From Dromiciops gliroides (taxonomy: Eukaryota > Chordata > Mammalia > Microbiotheria > Microbiotheriidae), in the NCBI RefSeq assembly GCF_019393635.1, contig NC_057867.1:55335143-55399142 (forward strand): a stretch of 64,000 bases of DNA. The letters are read 5' to 3'. Both the position numbers and the translations under genes were made by a program. Below the pieces are notes generated by a model, which searched no databases, was not told where the DNA came from, and worked only from the letters and a program-made list of their open reading frames with translations. This document shows positions 42,831 through 55,752 of the stretch, in pieces. How positions within the stretch are numbered: the stretch's first letter is position 1; the number at the start of each line of letters is the position of its first letter.

Positions 42831-45800
42831 CATGATAGTCCAATTATTTATGCTCATTGTGAGTTTTTAATTTCATAATAGCTATCCATTGTTTTGTTTC
42901 TCTTTTATTATCACAGATGGATCATCTGACTTGACAAGTTTGGGAGTTCATACTGTGTCCAATGTTTTCCAACCATTTACCTGGAAATACTCCTAGGGTC
43001 ATGTTCAAAGGTTGGCCTGGAATAGATTGGAGGTAGGAAAACCCTGTATCATTTTTTCTTTTTATTCTCCCAAGCCTGTGACCCTGGAGCTGCCATGGCA
43101 ACCTTATTTTAAGGGAAGATTTTTTTCTGTATTTGTCAAGGATGATGTGTCTCTTCTACTACACTACTCCTTTGATGTCTCATTGTGGGGGAGAAATGAC
43201 CCAGGGTTCTTGAAGGTTGTGTCTGTAGAGCACTAAAATTTTTAGGTCCTTTTAAGCTGGAAAAACTTCCCCCATGAGCCTGTTAGTCATCCGAGGACTG
43301 CAAACTGCAAAATGCCTAAGTCTGGGACCATGGGAAATACCATGACAACAAGAGTTACAGTGTACTAGCAAAAAGAATTTTAGTATAGTGATAGAAAAAA
43401 TAAGAGAATAGCTTAGATTTCTCCAGATAACATCCCTTTGGAGTGGGTCACTGGATGGGTTATCTTTCAGCCTCATGGCTTTGATCTGGGTAGAACCCTC
43501 ACTAATCGAGTTTGAAGAAGTATTTTTATAGGAAACTGAATTCATTGGGAATCAGTTTGGCCGCTGGATCTTATATAACAGGTATCATCCACTGTGTTAG
43601 CACTTGGGCCTCATAAAACACATAGGGGAAAATAAGGGAATTCTGGTGGCTGGATTGCTATATGTTTGAAACTGAGATATTTTGTTCAGTTTGTTTATGT
43701 GTAAACACATTCTTCAGAAATCTCTGTCAAACACAAGGACCAGTATAGCTAAATTCAGAGAGGCTCCTCATCAGAGGGATGGCCACAACCCTGTGTTGAG
43801 TTTGGTGGAGGAGATTCCTTCAATGTATGGATTGGCCTAGAGGGCTACTGAGGTCTCTTTGAGCTCTTGCATTCTATGATTCTGTCATTTTCTTGGCCTC
43901 AGCATCTCATTACTAAGGTATAAAGGGGTGATGATCTGCATCAGGGGAAAAGGCACCTTCATTAACAAAATCATGAAACTGGTGAGGTATTGAAACAAGT
44001 CTGGGGCTCTACAGCTTTCTCTGCTTTGATGCATGAGAATTGCTCATGTATTAGAATTAGAAGGAAATTCGATTTATTCTTTATGATCATATTCTACTTT
44101 TTGTAGACTCTCTTGCCAACCTTGAACATTCTCCTCCAATTTGAAAATAGTCCACACTGTAAAAGCTGGCCTGTGAAGAGACTCACTCTTTAAAACTCCT
44201 AATTATTACCCCAAAGCTGTGATTTGCACAGAATACTTAGGATATTAAGCTATTCTCTGTTACCTCCCAACTAACTACATTAAACTCCGCTCTAAGGTTG
44301 CACTTGTGCTAAAATCACAGCTTTTTGTAACAGTCAAAATTCTGGGTGCCCAAAAGATTTCTTACAACTTGGATTCCTAAGAGGTAAGTCTGAAAAGAGA
44401 GGAGTGCAGTTGTTGGCACTAATGGGAAGGAAGGAAGCAGGGCTTTCATGCCCATATTCTTTCATTTGAAAAAGGGATTGAAAGGAATAGAAAGGTACAG
44501 CTCTTTTTGTTTATATGACATTCAAAGACATGAGAAGTACCATTAATGGGCCATCACAACCAATTTACTGCTGGGGTGCTGTTAGCATCCTGTCAGATAC
44601 AGGGGAGCACATCAAAAATACAAATAAATCCTTTCACTATTGAGATGGGATCACATTACTTTCAATTTAAGCATGTGTATTTAATCTGAGAAACTTTTAA
44701 AAAACAATTTATATCTATTCTGGGTAAGAAAAATGTGAATATTAGCAGTGGGAGGTCTGGTGGATACTGTGTATTTTTAAATTAGCATAGCCTACACTGT
44801 CAGAGAAATCTGTTTCTTCATTCTTTTGACATCCATGATATTCCCTTTGCTTTAGCTAAATAACAGTTATTTATTATGGTGCTTGAGTCTTGTCTGTGAC
44901 CTCCCCTGTTTACTTTCCACTCTTTCCTAAGGCTTTTTTTCATTGTGTTTACAGTATTTGAATATTCTACATTATAGTGTGATCTTCATCATAAGAGAAA
45001 GAAAATTATTAGTATTTATCTATCCAATAGAATACAAATAATCCCATAGTATTAACTTGACACTATAAGCTGTAGTAGAGATAAGGACTAGACATGTGAT
45101 TTCATTGGCACAATGAACCCTAGTAAATATCTCTTATTCAGAAAATGTCATTTTCTGAAATGACTGGAACAACTGCAGTGTTTCTTTATATTTCATGATG
45201 TCCAGCTATCAAACAGTGAGTGGTTCAACCACTTAGGCAAAATCTTCCTTTCCTCCCTGCTGACATTTTACTTCTAGCTACACAGGCAAGAATCCATTTT
45301 ATTCTATCCAAATAATTCCTTGCATTGACACATTCTGCTGGGCTCCCATTTGGATGTTGTTCCTTCTCCATTGTCCATCCATTTATGCCCTGCTGCATCA
45401 GGAACGACAAAAATGTCTGGCAAGAAATTAGTTTGAAAATCATCAGAAACCTGCCTCAGAAACCTTATGCTTAGGTTATCCCTAAACCAGTCCAAACAAG
45501 GCTCCCTTTATGGGTGTTGAGATGTTGTGTGTGGTGCTCCTTTGGTACCAAATGAACTGATGAAGGTAAAGTTCTTTCAGAAAAGAGGTTGAAGAAACAA
45601 AATCCTTGTTAAAGTAGTATGGCAAAGCCTTGGGTGATTCATTTCTCTGTAATTAAGAGGTTTTTTCCCTTGGTCGTAGTCTGACCACTGTAATGGCTTT
45701 CCCTTTCTCTGAGTTTTGATTCTGTACAGCACTCCAACTGTGCCCCCACATCTGTCTGGTTTTGACTTGATATTTGTGACTATGTTGGTCTCTGACCTCT

Positions 45801-46027
45801 TTGGTTTTTCAGGAATTATGAAAGAACAAAGAGGAAATATTTTATAATCCCACATAACTCTAGCTAACAGCTGTTGAGAGCAAGCCTGAAACAGACAACA
45901 TAGCAAAAATTTCCAGCTTCTTTCATAAGTTCAGGACTTCTGGATCACTAAAGCACAACTTCCCTATATTCTATGCCCATTACACTCTCAGCCATGGCTT
46001 CTTTGCCACTCCCCAAATGTCATTCAT
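42830..46027. other. Intergenic, one CR1 end, no secure gene
   Basis: CR1/L3 3' end at about 43790-43885 (+, 'gctactgaggtctctttgag', 'cattctatgattctg'). A donor-like GAG|GTAAGT at about 44384 follows an acceptor-like AG by roughly 54 bases but with a poor pyrimidine tract. Two same-frame minus-strand open runs at 45304-45495 and 45577-45906 show no recognised domain. Confidence 0.4.
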
Positions 46028-46043
46028 AAAATGGCCTACTATG

Positions 46044-46202
46044 GGGGCAGCTAGGTGGTGCAGTGGATAGAGCACCGGCCCTGGAATCAGGAGGACCTGA
46101 GTTCAAATCCAGCCTCAGACAGTTAACACTTACTAGCTGTGTGACCCTGGGCAAGTCACTTAACCCCAATTGCCTCACCAAAAAAAATAAAAAGAAAAGA
46201 AA
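46044..46202 (+). mobile_element. SINE, poly(A)-tailed, relatively young
   Basis: An almost consensus copy ('ggggcagctaggtggtgcag', 'agcaccggccctgg') with an A-rich tail. A perfect 16-bp TSD, aaaatggcctactatg, is at 46028-46043 and 46203-46218. Confidence 0.95.
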
Positions 46203-46218
46203 AAAATGGCCTACTATG

Positions 46219-46744
46219 TTCCATCCTCATTTATATTGGTATACTTTGGCATAGTTGTGCCTTCTTAGTTCAGTTGTGTATTGGTGCCTCAGTTTATTGT
46301 AACTAAGCTTCTGCTGTTTCAAATTCCTTTGTCCTTCTGATGGATCCCCTCCTCCCTGTTAATGTCTAGTGTGTCTGGTCTGTGTTTCTGTTGAAGGATT
46401 CATTTTGTTAGCACATGCATTTCTTGAAAGAAAATTCTTGGAAAAATATACAGACCACAAGACAAGCTGAAGGTGCTACAGTTATTTCTAAGACTTGAGC
46501 ATCCTGTTCTTGGGGTTGGGCCAGATGCCCAACTCTTTCCTCTAATTTTTTTCTGTTCCTGGTTTCTGTTGCTTCTCCTTGAAGTAAATCCTTAGCTAAT
46601 GTAACAGATTCATTTTCCACTGACTTGACTTGTTCCCTCTTTCTGATTGACTTAGGTATCAAGAGTCTGTGTCTCTAATCCTACCTCTGATACTAACTTT
46701 CAGTGTGACCTTTTACAGCTTCTTTCTCTTCTCTGTGCCTTGTT
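46219..46744. other. Intergenic, nothing recognised
   Basis: Unassigned; the 84-codon minus frame at 46408-46662 lacks recognisable features. Confidence 0.4.
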
Positions 46745-46981
46745 GCTTAATCATTTCAGCCATTTCAGCCGTTTCTAACTCTTCATGACCTCATTTGGGG
46801 TTTTCTTGGCAAAAATACTGGAGTGGTTTGCCATTTCCCTCTCTAGCTCATTTTACAGATGAGAAAACTGAGGCAAACAGGGTTAAATAACTTACCCAGG
46901 ATCACACAACTAGTAAGTGTCTGAGGCTAGATTTGAACTCAGGTCTTCCTGACTGTATCCACTGCACCACTTAACTGCCCT
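46745..46981 (-). mobile_element. SINE with BovB/RTE-like tail
   Basis: Plus-strand order: 'tctaactcttcatgacctc', 'tttggggttttcttggcaaa', 'ggagtggtttgccatttccc', 'acagatgagaaaactgaggc', then the antisense tRNA-type head ('atccactgcaccacttaact'). Confidence 0.8.
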
Positions 46982-47308
46982 CTCTGTGCCTTAGTTTGCT
47001 TATTTCCAACCCTAATATTCTGTGATACTACTAATAAATTTTCTTTATTCTGGGCTTAGTTGACAAAACAGGGATAACACTAGTCCTTTGGAGAGATAAA
47101 GATTTTGCCTATGACCTGTAATATTTATGTATCTATAATTTTTTTCCTCTTCCTTTGTCTGCGACTTTCATAGGGGTAAATGAAAATTTGAAGGACCTTT
47201 TGAGACAAATGACTAAATACAGTTGAACTTAGTGATCTGTTATATGCATATGTATACATATATGTACACATGCATACAGGGCAGATAAGTGTATGCAGAC
47301 GTATATAC

Positions 47309-47392
47309 ACATACATGATGTCCAAAAGTCTTAGTGCATTTTAAAGCTTTAGTAACTTTTAAATGCACTAAGACTTTGGGGATACCCTGTAT
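47309..47392. mobile_element. Short hairpin MITE, mariner-like ends
   Basis: Arms of about 24 bases (47322-47346 and 47357-47380) are inverted copies around a roughly 10-base loop. The core reads 'aaagtcttagtgcattt' on either strand and the outer part ends 'ataccctgt' next to TA. This resembles internally deleted mariner derivatives that form near-perfect hairpins. Confidence 0.55.
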
Positions 47393-47845
47393 ATATCCCT
47401 TGCCTGTCCACTGAGCAGCATTACCAAATCACAAAATTTCACACTATTTAGAAAATCTTTGATAATTGTTTTCAAGGGGTAAATATTCCAACCTAGGTCT
47501 GAAGTATGAAGTTGAAATCTTATGTGCAAGAAAAAAAAACAATCCAACAACATACTGTTCTGATAGAAAAACAAAAGAAAATAAAATGAAGCTTGAGTAG
47601 TTTTTTTCTGTCAAAAGAAAAGGTCTGCTCATTTCTGAAGAAACAAACAAGGAGTATGAGAAATTAGTCATTTCCCAGGTCATGATAAGCATGGTGTTAG
47701 AGGGAATCATACACTATTGGCAGTGATTTTTCTAAATGATGATGATTCAGAAAAAGAATGCAAGGAGGAGATGTAGGCAATGAGGAATTTCTCTGCTGCA
47801 AATTATGGCCTGGGGCAGATTTCATGATGGAATGATAACTACTGG

Positions 47846-47848
<3 letters not shown>
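47392..47848. other. Intergenic, nothing recognised
   Basis: Unassigned. The overlapping minus frames have no domain. Confidence 0.4.

Positions 47849-47896
<48 letters not shown>
47849..47896 (+). repeat. (GT)n microsatellite
   Basis: About 24 uninterrupted GT units; creates the poly-His-Thr frames seen on the other strand. Confidence 0.97.
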
Positions 47897-47898
<2 letters not shown>

Positions 47899-47899
47899 T

Positions 47900-49337
47900 G
47901 GGGGAGGATGTGTGAGGGGAAAGAGCTTGAGTCATCTGAATTCCTCGTGCCAGGGATACCAGGAGGAAGTTGGAGGCTATGTTGAGTAGGATACCAAGAT
48001 TGTAAATCGTACTCTGGCCCAGACCCTGACTCACTGCCAATTCTCAGAATTTCCTGATGAAGATCAGTCACAGTACTTAACTTTGCTATTAAACAGTGTC
48101 AAGTGGTAGGGTCAGAGATAGAATCTTGATGACTTTGAAGCTTGCTTTGACAAAATAAGGCTTTTTTTTTGTAATAGAAAGGTTGAATCTTCTGAGAAGT
48201 AGAAAGGAATGGAAGGACTTGCCAAATATTTGTGTTTTAAAATTCTGTATAAATCACTGTATAAAATCCTTAAGGCTTGGAGGAGTGCTTGAACACATTA
48301 ATGGTGACATTATCAGTATTCAAGAGTACGTTGAACTGATTTGAAGGTACACAAATGTTGAAAATCAATGTCTTCTTTATTCTTGAGCTTATATCCTTAA
48401 AACAGTTTAGAGGAACATCATAAAGTCTTGAAGTGTTCTCTTATTTGGGACTTGATGGTAGCCGTGTTCAATGGAGCTTTATTGAAGTAGGCTACTCTGT
48501 AATTATATGTAATGGGAATGTGTTTCTTTGAATGTGTCTCTTTGAATCCTTCCCCCCTCCCCATCCTCAGGTATGCTTAGGTTGAGTATGGGAGAAGAAA
48601 AATAGATCCTTGACTTATGTCTTTGTCCTGTGCAGACTTTTCTCAGAGATCAAGCAAATCACTGAAATCAGATAATAATTTCAAATTGAGGTAATTGAAC
48701 CACATTGACAAAACATGACAGAAAATCTCTGTAATAAAATTATTCCCAAACCCTCATTCCAATGGAAAACAATCTCTTCTCCTCCACTCATTTCCCCCTT
48801 CCCTCCAGGCTCCTATGCCAGTAAGGAAAAATTAACCAGTCTGTGGAGTGGGAAAGAAGGCTTCACGCTCTGGAGAATGGAGCCAGGGCAGTCTAGAATT
48901 TCTGCTGGAACAGCTGGGCAGCTTCTTGCCTCCTCAGTTCCAGGCTCCACCTGTACCGTTGTCCATCACAAGAAACTCTGCCTTCTATCTGTCAGCTGCT
49001 TCAGTGTTGCCTCTGCCACTGTCAATCACACTTTGACTCTGCAGCCCTTACTCTGTCCAGTAGTTGCTTCTCTGCCTTAGATACCAGAAGATCTTTCCTT
49101 GGACCCATTATGGGCTCTTTAGCTAAACAGGTGTCTTTGTCACTGTGCCCTAAAGCCCTGAAACACTTGTTGGATTGTTTCTGATTTAGGAAAGTGTTCT
49201 TATAAATTAATTCTTTACCACCAGTCATCTGGTGCCTATTGTGAATGCTCCTTTAGAATGATCTGTTTTAGAGACCTCCTGAGCCACATGTCTAAAAGTT
49301 GCTCTTCAGGTATTTTTGTCTGTTTCTCAGATTTGCA
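47900..49337. other. Intergenic, nothing recognised
   Basis: The 121-codon frame at 48715-49080 (+) is overlapped by another frame and has no motif, signal peptide or homology that I recognise. Confidence 0.4.
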
Positions 49338-49573
49338 TTTTTGTTGTTCAGTTGTTTCAGTCATAGCCAAGTCTTTGTAACCCCATTTGGGGTTTCCTTG
49401 GCAAAGATATTAGAGTGGTTTGCCATTTCCTACTCCAGCTTATTTTACAGATGAGGAACTGAGGCAAATAGGTTGAAGTGATTTTCCCAGGATCACACAA
49501 CTGGTAAGTATCTGAGGTCAATTTGAACCAGGACTGGCACTCTATCCACTGCAGTGCCACCTAGCTGCCCCCA
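49338..49573 (-). mobile_element. SINE with BovB/RTE-like tail
   Basis: 'gttgttcagttgtttcagtc', 'ccccatttggggtttccttg', 'agagtggtttgccatttcc', then antisense head ending 'ccacctagctgccccc'. Confidence 0.8.
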
Positions 49574-50415
49574 GATCTAGATAGGTGGCATCAAAAGGAC
49601 ACTAAAAAGGAAGTGTGAAACACTGCCCCCGTAGTCTTCCTTTCCTCATTCTTCTCTACAGATGCTCTCCAACCTGACTCCTATATGGGTTAGAGTGATT
49701 TCCTTTTAACTTTTCCCAACCTCAAATGAAGACATGTATATTGACACTATTTGATCATCATTCCCTGTTTGTTTGTTTTTTTCAAATAAGACTGGGGAAT
49801 TTCTCTATCTATATCTTCCAGGTACATTTTGTTGGTAATATGCAGGAAGGCTGAGATTCTATTTAGATTTATTTTATTTCTACAACTTTGATGAAGTTTT
49901 TAATTGTTTTGATTAAGTTTTTGAAATTTAACACTCTAGTGTTAACATGTCATCTGCAAAAAGTGATCTTTTTACTTTTCCTTTGCCTATGCAATGAAAA
50001 TGTCTTCTTCCCTTTTTTTGGTCTCATTCATATATCTCTACATTTCTAGTACTATGTCAAACAGTAGGAGGCATTGGACATTGTTTACGCCTGATCTTGT
50101 TAGAAAGGCCTCTACTTTATCCCAGAAATGTGTAATTCTAGTTCTTGGTTTTAAATAGATACTATTTAACCATGTTTTTTAAAAGTCCATTTATTCCTGT
50201 TTTCTAGTGTTCATAGAAGAAATGCATATTTTATTTTATCAAAAGTTTTTCTGTAGATATAATACAGTTTTTCTTATTATTGTTATCTTATATGTTGATA
50301 TTTTTCCTAATATTTAACCAACCTTGCATTCTTAATCTTAAAACTTCTCTAAGAATTTTGGGAAACACTGAATTTTTTTAGAGTAATTTTGCTTATATTT
50401 TATTTTAAATTATTG

Positions 50416-50556
50416 GGATAGTGAGGTGGACAGTGGATAAAGTGCAGGCCCTGGATTCAGGAGGACCTGAGTTCAAATCCGGCCTTGGACATTTTACACT
50501 TACTAGCTGTGTGACCTTGGGCAAGTCACTTAACCTTCATTGCCCCACCCCCCCAA
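50416..50556 (+). mobile_element. SINE, poly(A)-tailed type
   Basis: Inserted in the decayed L1: 'ggccctggattcaggaggac', 'gcaagtcacttaaccttcat', then a C-run and a short A-tail. TSD aaattattg at 50407-50415 and 50557-50565. Confidence 0.9.
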
Positions 50557-53384
50557 AAATTATTGTGCAAATGTTCAATAGAGATAGTGAGCTATAGTTT
50601 TCTTTGTTTTGATTTGCTTTGGTTTAAGTATCAGGACTATATTTCTATTATAGAAGAAAGTTGGAAGGATCCCATATTTTCTTATCTTTGAGAATGGTTC
50701 ATAATATTAGATTTAATTGTTCTTTAAATGTTTGATAAAAATTTACTTATAAATCTATCTGATTCTTTTTTTCCTTTGAGAGAGTTCTTTTATGGCTTGT
50801 TCAATTTTTTTCCAAGATGGCGTTATTTACATTTTATCTTCTTATATTAACATGGGCCATTTTATATTTTTGTAAATATATATCCATTTCATTTAAATTG
50901 TTGTTTCATCAGAATATAACTAGAGAAACTAATTTCCAATAATTTTCTTTATTTCTTCTTCATTTGTTGAGAATTATTTTCCTTTTTGACGGGTGGTTTG
51001 GCATTCCACTTTTATTTTAAAAAATCAAATCAGATAATGATATCTAATTTTATACTTAAAAATGACAAGTCCTGGTTTTGTTTATTCACTAGTGTGTTTG
51101 CTTTGTTTTATTAATCTCTTCTTTGATTTTCAGAATTTCTATTTTGGTGTTAGATTGGAGTTTTGAAATTTGCTTCTAGCTTTTTAAGTTGCATATGCAT
51201 TTTGTTCATTTCTTCTTTCTCTTTTGCTAATGCAAGTATTAGAGACATAAATTTTCTCCTAAGTGTTGCTTTGGCTGACTCCTCCAAAATTTTATATGTT
51301 GTCATTATATTTGATGAAACTATCCATTTTTCCTATGATTTTTTCTTTGACTCATCATTTCTTCATGATTAAATTATTTCATGTTTATTTAATTGTTAAT
51401 CTTTTCTTTAGTGACTCTGTTGAATATAACTTTTAGTTCACTATGGTCAATAAAGACATATTTAGTATTTCTTCTCTTCAGCATTTGTTTATGTGATTTT
51501 TATACTGTAACACATGGTCAGATTTTATAAATATGCCATGTCTATCTGAGAAATATACAAATTCATTTCTGTTGCCATTCATTAATCAATAAAGATTTGT
51601 CAGTTCTATTTTTTCTAAAGTTCTATTAGATCCTTAACTTTTTCCTTATTTATCTCTTGTTCTATTTATGTTCTATTTTGTTCTATTTAGGTCTAAAAAT
51701 GATGCATGAGATTCCCCCACTATTATAATTTTACTATCTATTTCTTTCTGCAATTCAATAAACTTTTCATTTAAATATTTAGATATTATATTGTTCAGCA
51801 GATTTATGTTAAGTACTGATGTACTGATATTTATTTATTCTCTATAGTGTCTTTAAGCATAATGCAGTTTCCCTGCTTGTCTCTTTTTATCATACCTATT
51901 TTTACTTAATATCTTCTATTACTTCTGCTTTTTTGATTTTTTCTGACATGTAATAGTGTCTACTCTAGCTAATCAAATAACATTATTAAAGTCTGCAGTC
52001 TAATTCATTCTGCTCTCCTCTTTTGTTTTATGGATGGGTTCATCCCATTCACATTTATAGTTAATATTGCTAATTAGATATTTCTCTCAATCTTGTACTC
52101 TTGTACTTTTTGTTCTCTTTCGCCCTCTCTCCCTCCCTCCTTACAAAGAATAAGTCAAAGAGTTTTCCTAACATTTGTATTATGTAATTGAAAGAATGTT
52201 TCTGTTCTTTTGTTCCTTTTCTCTATCTCTTGCCCACTACTGATCACAGGTTTTTACTTTTTCTTTTTAATTTTCATCCTCATGGTCTACCTTTAGACAC
52301 TGAAACTTTTTTTGCCTATGACTACTTCTTCATCTCTCTACTGCTCTCTCCTTAAATATCAATCACCTTTTTTCACTGTTAAATTTAGTATATTTCTGAA
52401 CTCTCTCTTTATGTGTATGTATCCTTGCTTTTTCCAGCTTAAATGAATGTGAATTTCATGATATGCCCATTTCCCCCTACCTCTTTCTTAATAGTGCATG
52501 TGATTCACCTTCCATACCCCTATTATGTGAGATATAGCATTCTTTTCCCTTTTTCCTTTTTTCTTTTACTCTATCTTCCCATTTTCCTTTCATTTCATTC
52601 TTCTCATAAGGCCATCAAAATATAACAGAACTACCCCAAGAAATCTGCCTGCCTTTTTTTATTCTCTCTTTGGCCCTTGGTGACATTAGGGTTCTGAGAT
52701 AAGTTATTTCTTCCCTCCTTATTAGCTTGTATGCAATTCTTTCTCACTTAGTCCTTTCCAGTTGATCAAATGTATTTACCTTTTAATGCTTTTCTTTACT
52801 CCTTTAGGTTTGTATTTCAAAATGTCTACTTATTTTTAGTCTTTTTCTCATGGATGTTTGTAAGTCCTGTGTTCCATTTCTACCCATAACATTATACTCG
52901 TTTTTGCCAGAGACAGGTTATGCTTGGTTGTAAGCCTTTTTCTTTTGACTTTTGGAATATCATATTCCAGGCTTTCTTCTTCTTCATTCTGGCAGCTACC
53001 TAGTCTTGTGTGATCTTGACTGTGCCTCCTTGGTACTTGCACAATTTCTTTTTGGCTGCTTACAATTTTTTTTTTCTTGGCATAGAAGTTGTGGGCTTGA
53101 CTTTTGTGTTTTTAATATTTTCATTTTAGGGTTGCTTTGAAGAGATGACTGCTAGATTTTTTTCTTTTTTCACTTTTCCCCCTTGTTTTTAACATATCTG
53201 GTCATTTTTCATCTATGCTTTCTTGTAATGTGGTTTCTAAAGCAATTTTTTGGTCATGATTTTCAGGCAGTCTAACGATTCTTAAATTACATCTCTTTGA
53301 CTTATTTTTCTAGGTCAGGTGTTTTTGGTACTTTATGCTTTACATTTATTTTCCTCTCTTTTCTATCTTTTGATTTTGTTTTTA

Positions 53385-53532
53385 TTCTTTTTTTTTAGTG
53401 AGACAATTGGGGTTAAGTGACTTGCCCAGGGTCACACAGATAGTAAGTGTTAAATGTCTGAGGCCAGATTTGAACTCAGGGACTCCTGACTCCAGGGCCA
53501 GTGCTCTATCCACTGAGCCACCTAGCTGCCCC
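53385..53532 (-). mobile_element. SINE, poly(A)-tailed type
   Basis: Inserted in the decayed L1: poly(T), 'ggggttaagtgacttgccc', 'ccacctagctgcccc'. A perfect 15-bp TSD, ttgattttgttttta, is at 53370-53384 and 53533-53547. Confidence 0.93.
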
Positions 53533-53699
53533 TTGATTTTGTTTTTAATATTTTTATTGGGTTTTTGAGTCTATGCTTTATCATTGGCCCTTTCTGTTTT
53601 TCAGAGAATGCAGTTCTTGGGTAAGGTTTAACACTTTTTATTTTAAGCTATTAATTCTCTTTGTCATTCCTTCCTTCTAGTTATTGTTTCCTTTATCAT

Positions 53700-54795
53700 T
53701 ACATTTTTCTTTAAATTTTTAAAATTCATTTTAAACTTTACAAAAGACATACACACAAATAATATTTCCATGTACACAGCACAACATAAAAAGAGGATTC
53801 AATATAAAAATGAATTTCCATTTCACACTGTTTACTTTTTAAAAAAACAACTATGTAATAATATAATAAATACTACCGATCATTTTCAAAGCTGTACTAC
53901 TTTTCTGGGCTTTCTTCTAAGTGTTCTCTTGTTTTCTGCTGTGTACTTCTTATTTTTTTTTCTCCCTCTCTCACCACCCCACCCAAGGAAGGCTACCATT
54001 AGACACAAATATGTGTGTATGTGTATATAAAACCATACTATGTATATTTTATTTTATCAGTTCTTTCTTTGGAAGTGGATTTCCTTCATAGGTCCTTTGT
54101 AGTTGATTTGAGTGTTTATGACATTCAAAATGAATTAAACATTCAAAATTGTTCTTATAATAACATTTCTTTTGCTGTGTACAATGTTCTCTTGGTGCTG
54201 TTCATTTCACTTTTCATAATTTCATGTAAGTCTTTCCATGTTTTTATTTTTCCCCCATGTTTTCCTAAAATCAACCTGCTCATCATTTCTTATAGGACAG
54301 TAGTATTCCATCACAATCACATACTACAACTTGTTTAGCCATTCTCCAATTGAAGGGCATCCCCTCAGTTTCCAGTTCTTTGCCACAATGCAGAAAGCGA
54401 TTGTAAATATCTTAGAACATCTAAGTTCTTTTTCTTTTCCCTGAATCACCTCGGGAAACAAACCTATTGCTGGGTCAAAGGGGATATATCTTTGTAACTC
54501 TTTCAGCATAATTCCAGATTCTTCTTCAAAATAATTAGATCAGTCACATTTCTACCAACAGTGTCCCAATTTATGCACATCCCCTCCAAAATTTGTCACT
54601 TTCCCCTTTTATCATTTTAGCCAATATGACAAGTATAAGATGATATCTCTAAGTTGTTTTAATTTGCATTTCTCTAAACAATAGTGATTTAAGAATTTTT
54701 TCATATGACTACATATAGTTTTGATTTCTTCATCACAAAACTGCTTGTTCACATACTTTGAGCATTTATCAATTGGGGAATGAACTTTATAATGA
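53700..54795 (-). mobile_element. Second L1 3' end, old
   Basis: The minus frame at 54324-54509 shows IPFDPAIGLFPE, KIFTIAFCIVAKNWKLR and CPSIGEWLNKL, the L1 ORF2 C-terminus. Upstream sequence ('agtttccagttctttgccac', 'tttcatatgactacatatag' on the plus strand) continues ORF2. The 3'UTR part reaches down to about 53.7 kb. Confidence 0.75.
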
Positions 54796-55179
54796 TAAAT
54801 ATAACTTTATAATGATAATGTTTCCTGTTTTTTGTTTTATTTCTTTTAGTTACTTTTGTAGTTCTTCTGGACAGGACATTCTCTTCTCTGAGGCTCTCCT
54901 TGAATTTCTTATAGAGTTAATCTCTCCTTTTATATTTATACCTTAGGTATTTCTTCATTGTCTTTGTTGTTTTCTTTTGTTTACCCATATCCCTAGCCTT
55001 CGTTACTGGATTGAAGGTTTGTACTTTGATCAGACAATACTCCCTTTCTGATGAATTGGGCAATCCCTGCTTGGCCCTTTATGTTGTGACTAAGATTGGG
55101 TCTTACCTTCTATGGGAATTTTCTGGCTTTGTATTATACAGTCGTTTAGACCTATGCTACCTGGGTTCTAGGTCAGAAT
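54795..55179. other. Intergenic, nothing recognised
   Basis: Unassigned T-rich DNA. It contains the left target duplication of the next element at its right edge. Confidence 0.4.
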
Positions 55180-55192
55180 TCCCCTTTTCTAT

Positions 55193-55752
55193 TATTTTTA
55201 TTTTTTTTTACATATAAGGTATTTTATTTTTTCCATTACATGTAAAGATAGTTCTCAACTTTTGTTTATACAAGCTTTACTATTTCAGATTTTTCTCCCT
55301 CCCTCCCCTCCCTCCCCCCTCCCCTAGACAGCAGGTAATCTGATATAGGTTATATCTATATATCTATATACATATACATATATATATATACACACACACA
55401 CATATATATATCCATAATAACATTAATCCTATTTCTGCATTAATCCTGTTATAAGAGAAAAAATCAGGGCAGTAATGCAAAACCTCAAAATAGAAAAAAA
55501 AAACAACAGCACCCAAAACAAAAGAAATAGTATGGTTCAATCAGCATCTATACTCCACAGTTCTTTTTTTTTTTCTTAAATAATTTTTTGTTTTGTTTTG
55601 TTTTTTGTTTTTTTTTGTGGGACAATGGGGGTTAAGTGACTTGTCCAGGGTCACCCAGCTAGTAAGTGTCAAGTATCTGAGGTCAGATTTGAACTCAGGT
55701 CCTCCTGAATCCAGGGCTGGTGCTTTATCCACTGCACCACCTAGTTGCCCCC
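55193..55752 (-). mobile_element. Chimeric SINE-L1 insertion
   Basis: Read on the minus strand: a complete SINE (55752 down to about 55610) with its A-rich tail, then directly an L1 3'UTR (about 55570 down to 55193) with polypurine tract and A-tail. One perfect 13-bp TSD, tccccttttctat, at 55180-55192 and 55753-55765 encloses both. I find no separate TSD around the SINE. The junction lies at an A-run present in related L1 copies (compare 41,430-41,440), which would suit template switching onto a SINE poly(A). Confidence 0.75.

Larger units (their letters stand above)
49740..53700 (-). mobile_element. Decayed multi-kilobase L1 (ORF2 to ORF1 region), antisense
   Basis: The T-rich plus strand follows the order of an antisense L1. 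RT part: 'atatttaaccaaccttgcat' about 50312 and 'aaatctatctgattc' about 50750. Linker: 'aattttctcctaagtgttgc' about 51250. 'actatggtcaataaagacat' lies near 51440. EN part: 'gattcccccactattat' about 51710 and 'cattcacatttatagttaat' about 52046. ORF1-proximal: 'ccaggctttcttcttcttca' about 52966. No frame is open over a useful length. Two SINEs have inserted. Confidence 0.65.

Noticed and set aside
44330-44392. Exon-like segment ending GAG|GTAAGT
   Set aside because: Donor is good but the upstream acceptor has a poor pyrimidine tract and no clear branch point; weaker than the 34.2-kb candidate.
45304-45906. Two minus-strand open runs (45577-45906 and 45304-45495) in the same frame, suggesting a decayed coding sequence
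   Set aside because: Same-frame open runs separated by a stop are expected by chance one time in three, and neither translation contains a domain I recognise. Worth only a quick protein search.
46044-46202. tRNA genes suggested by tRNA-like SINE heads throughout the window
   Set aside because: They are SINE 5' ends with target-site duplications and tails, not free-standing tRNA genes with an intact cloverleaf.
48715-49080. 121-codon plus-strand frame
   Set aside because: No motif, no splice or promoter context, overlapped by another frame; long enough to arise by chance in slightly GC-richer DNA.
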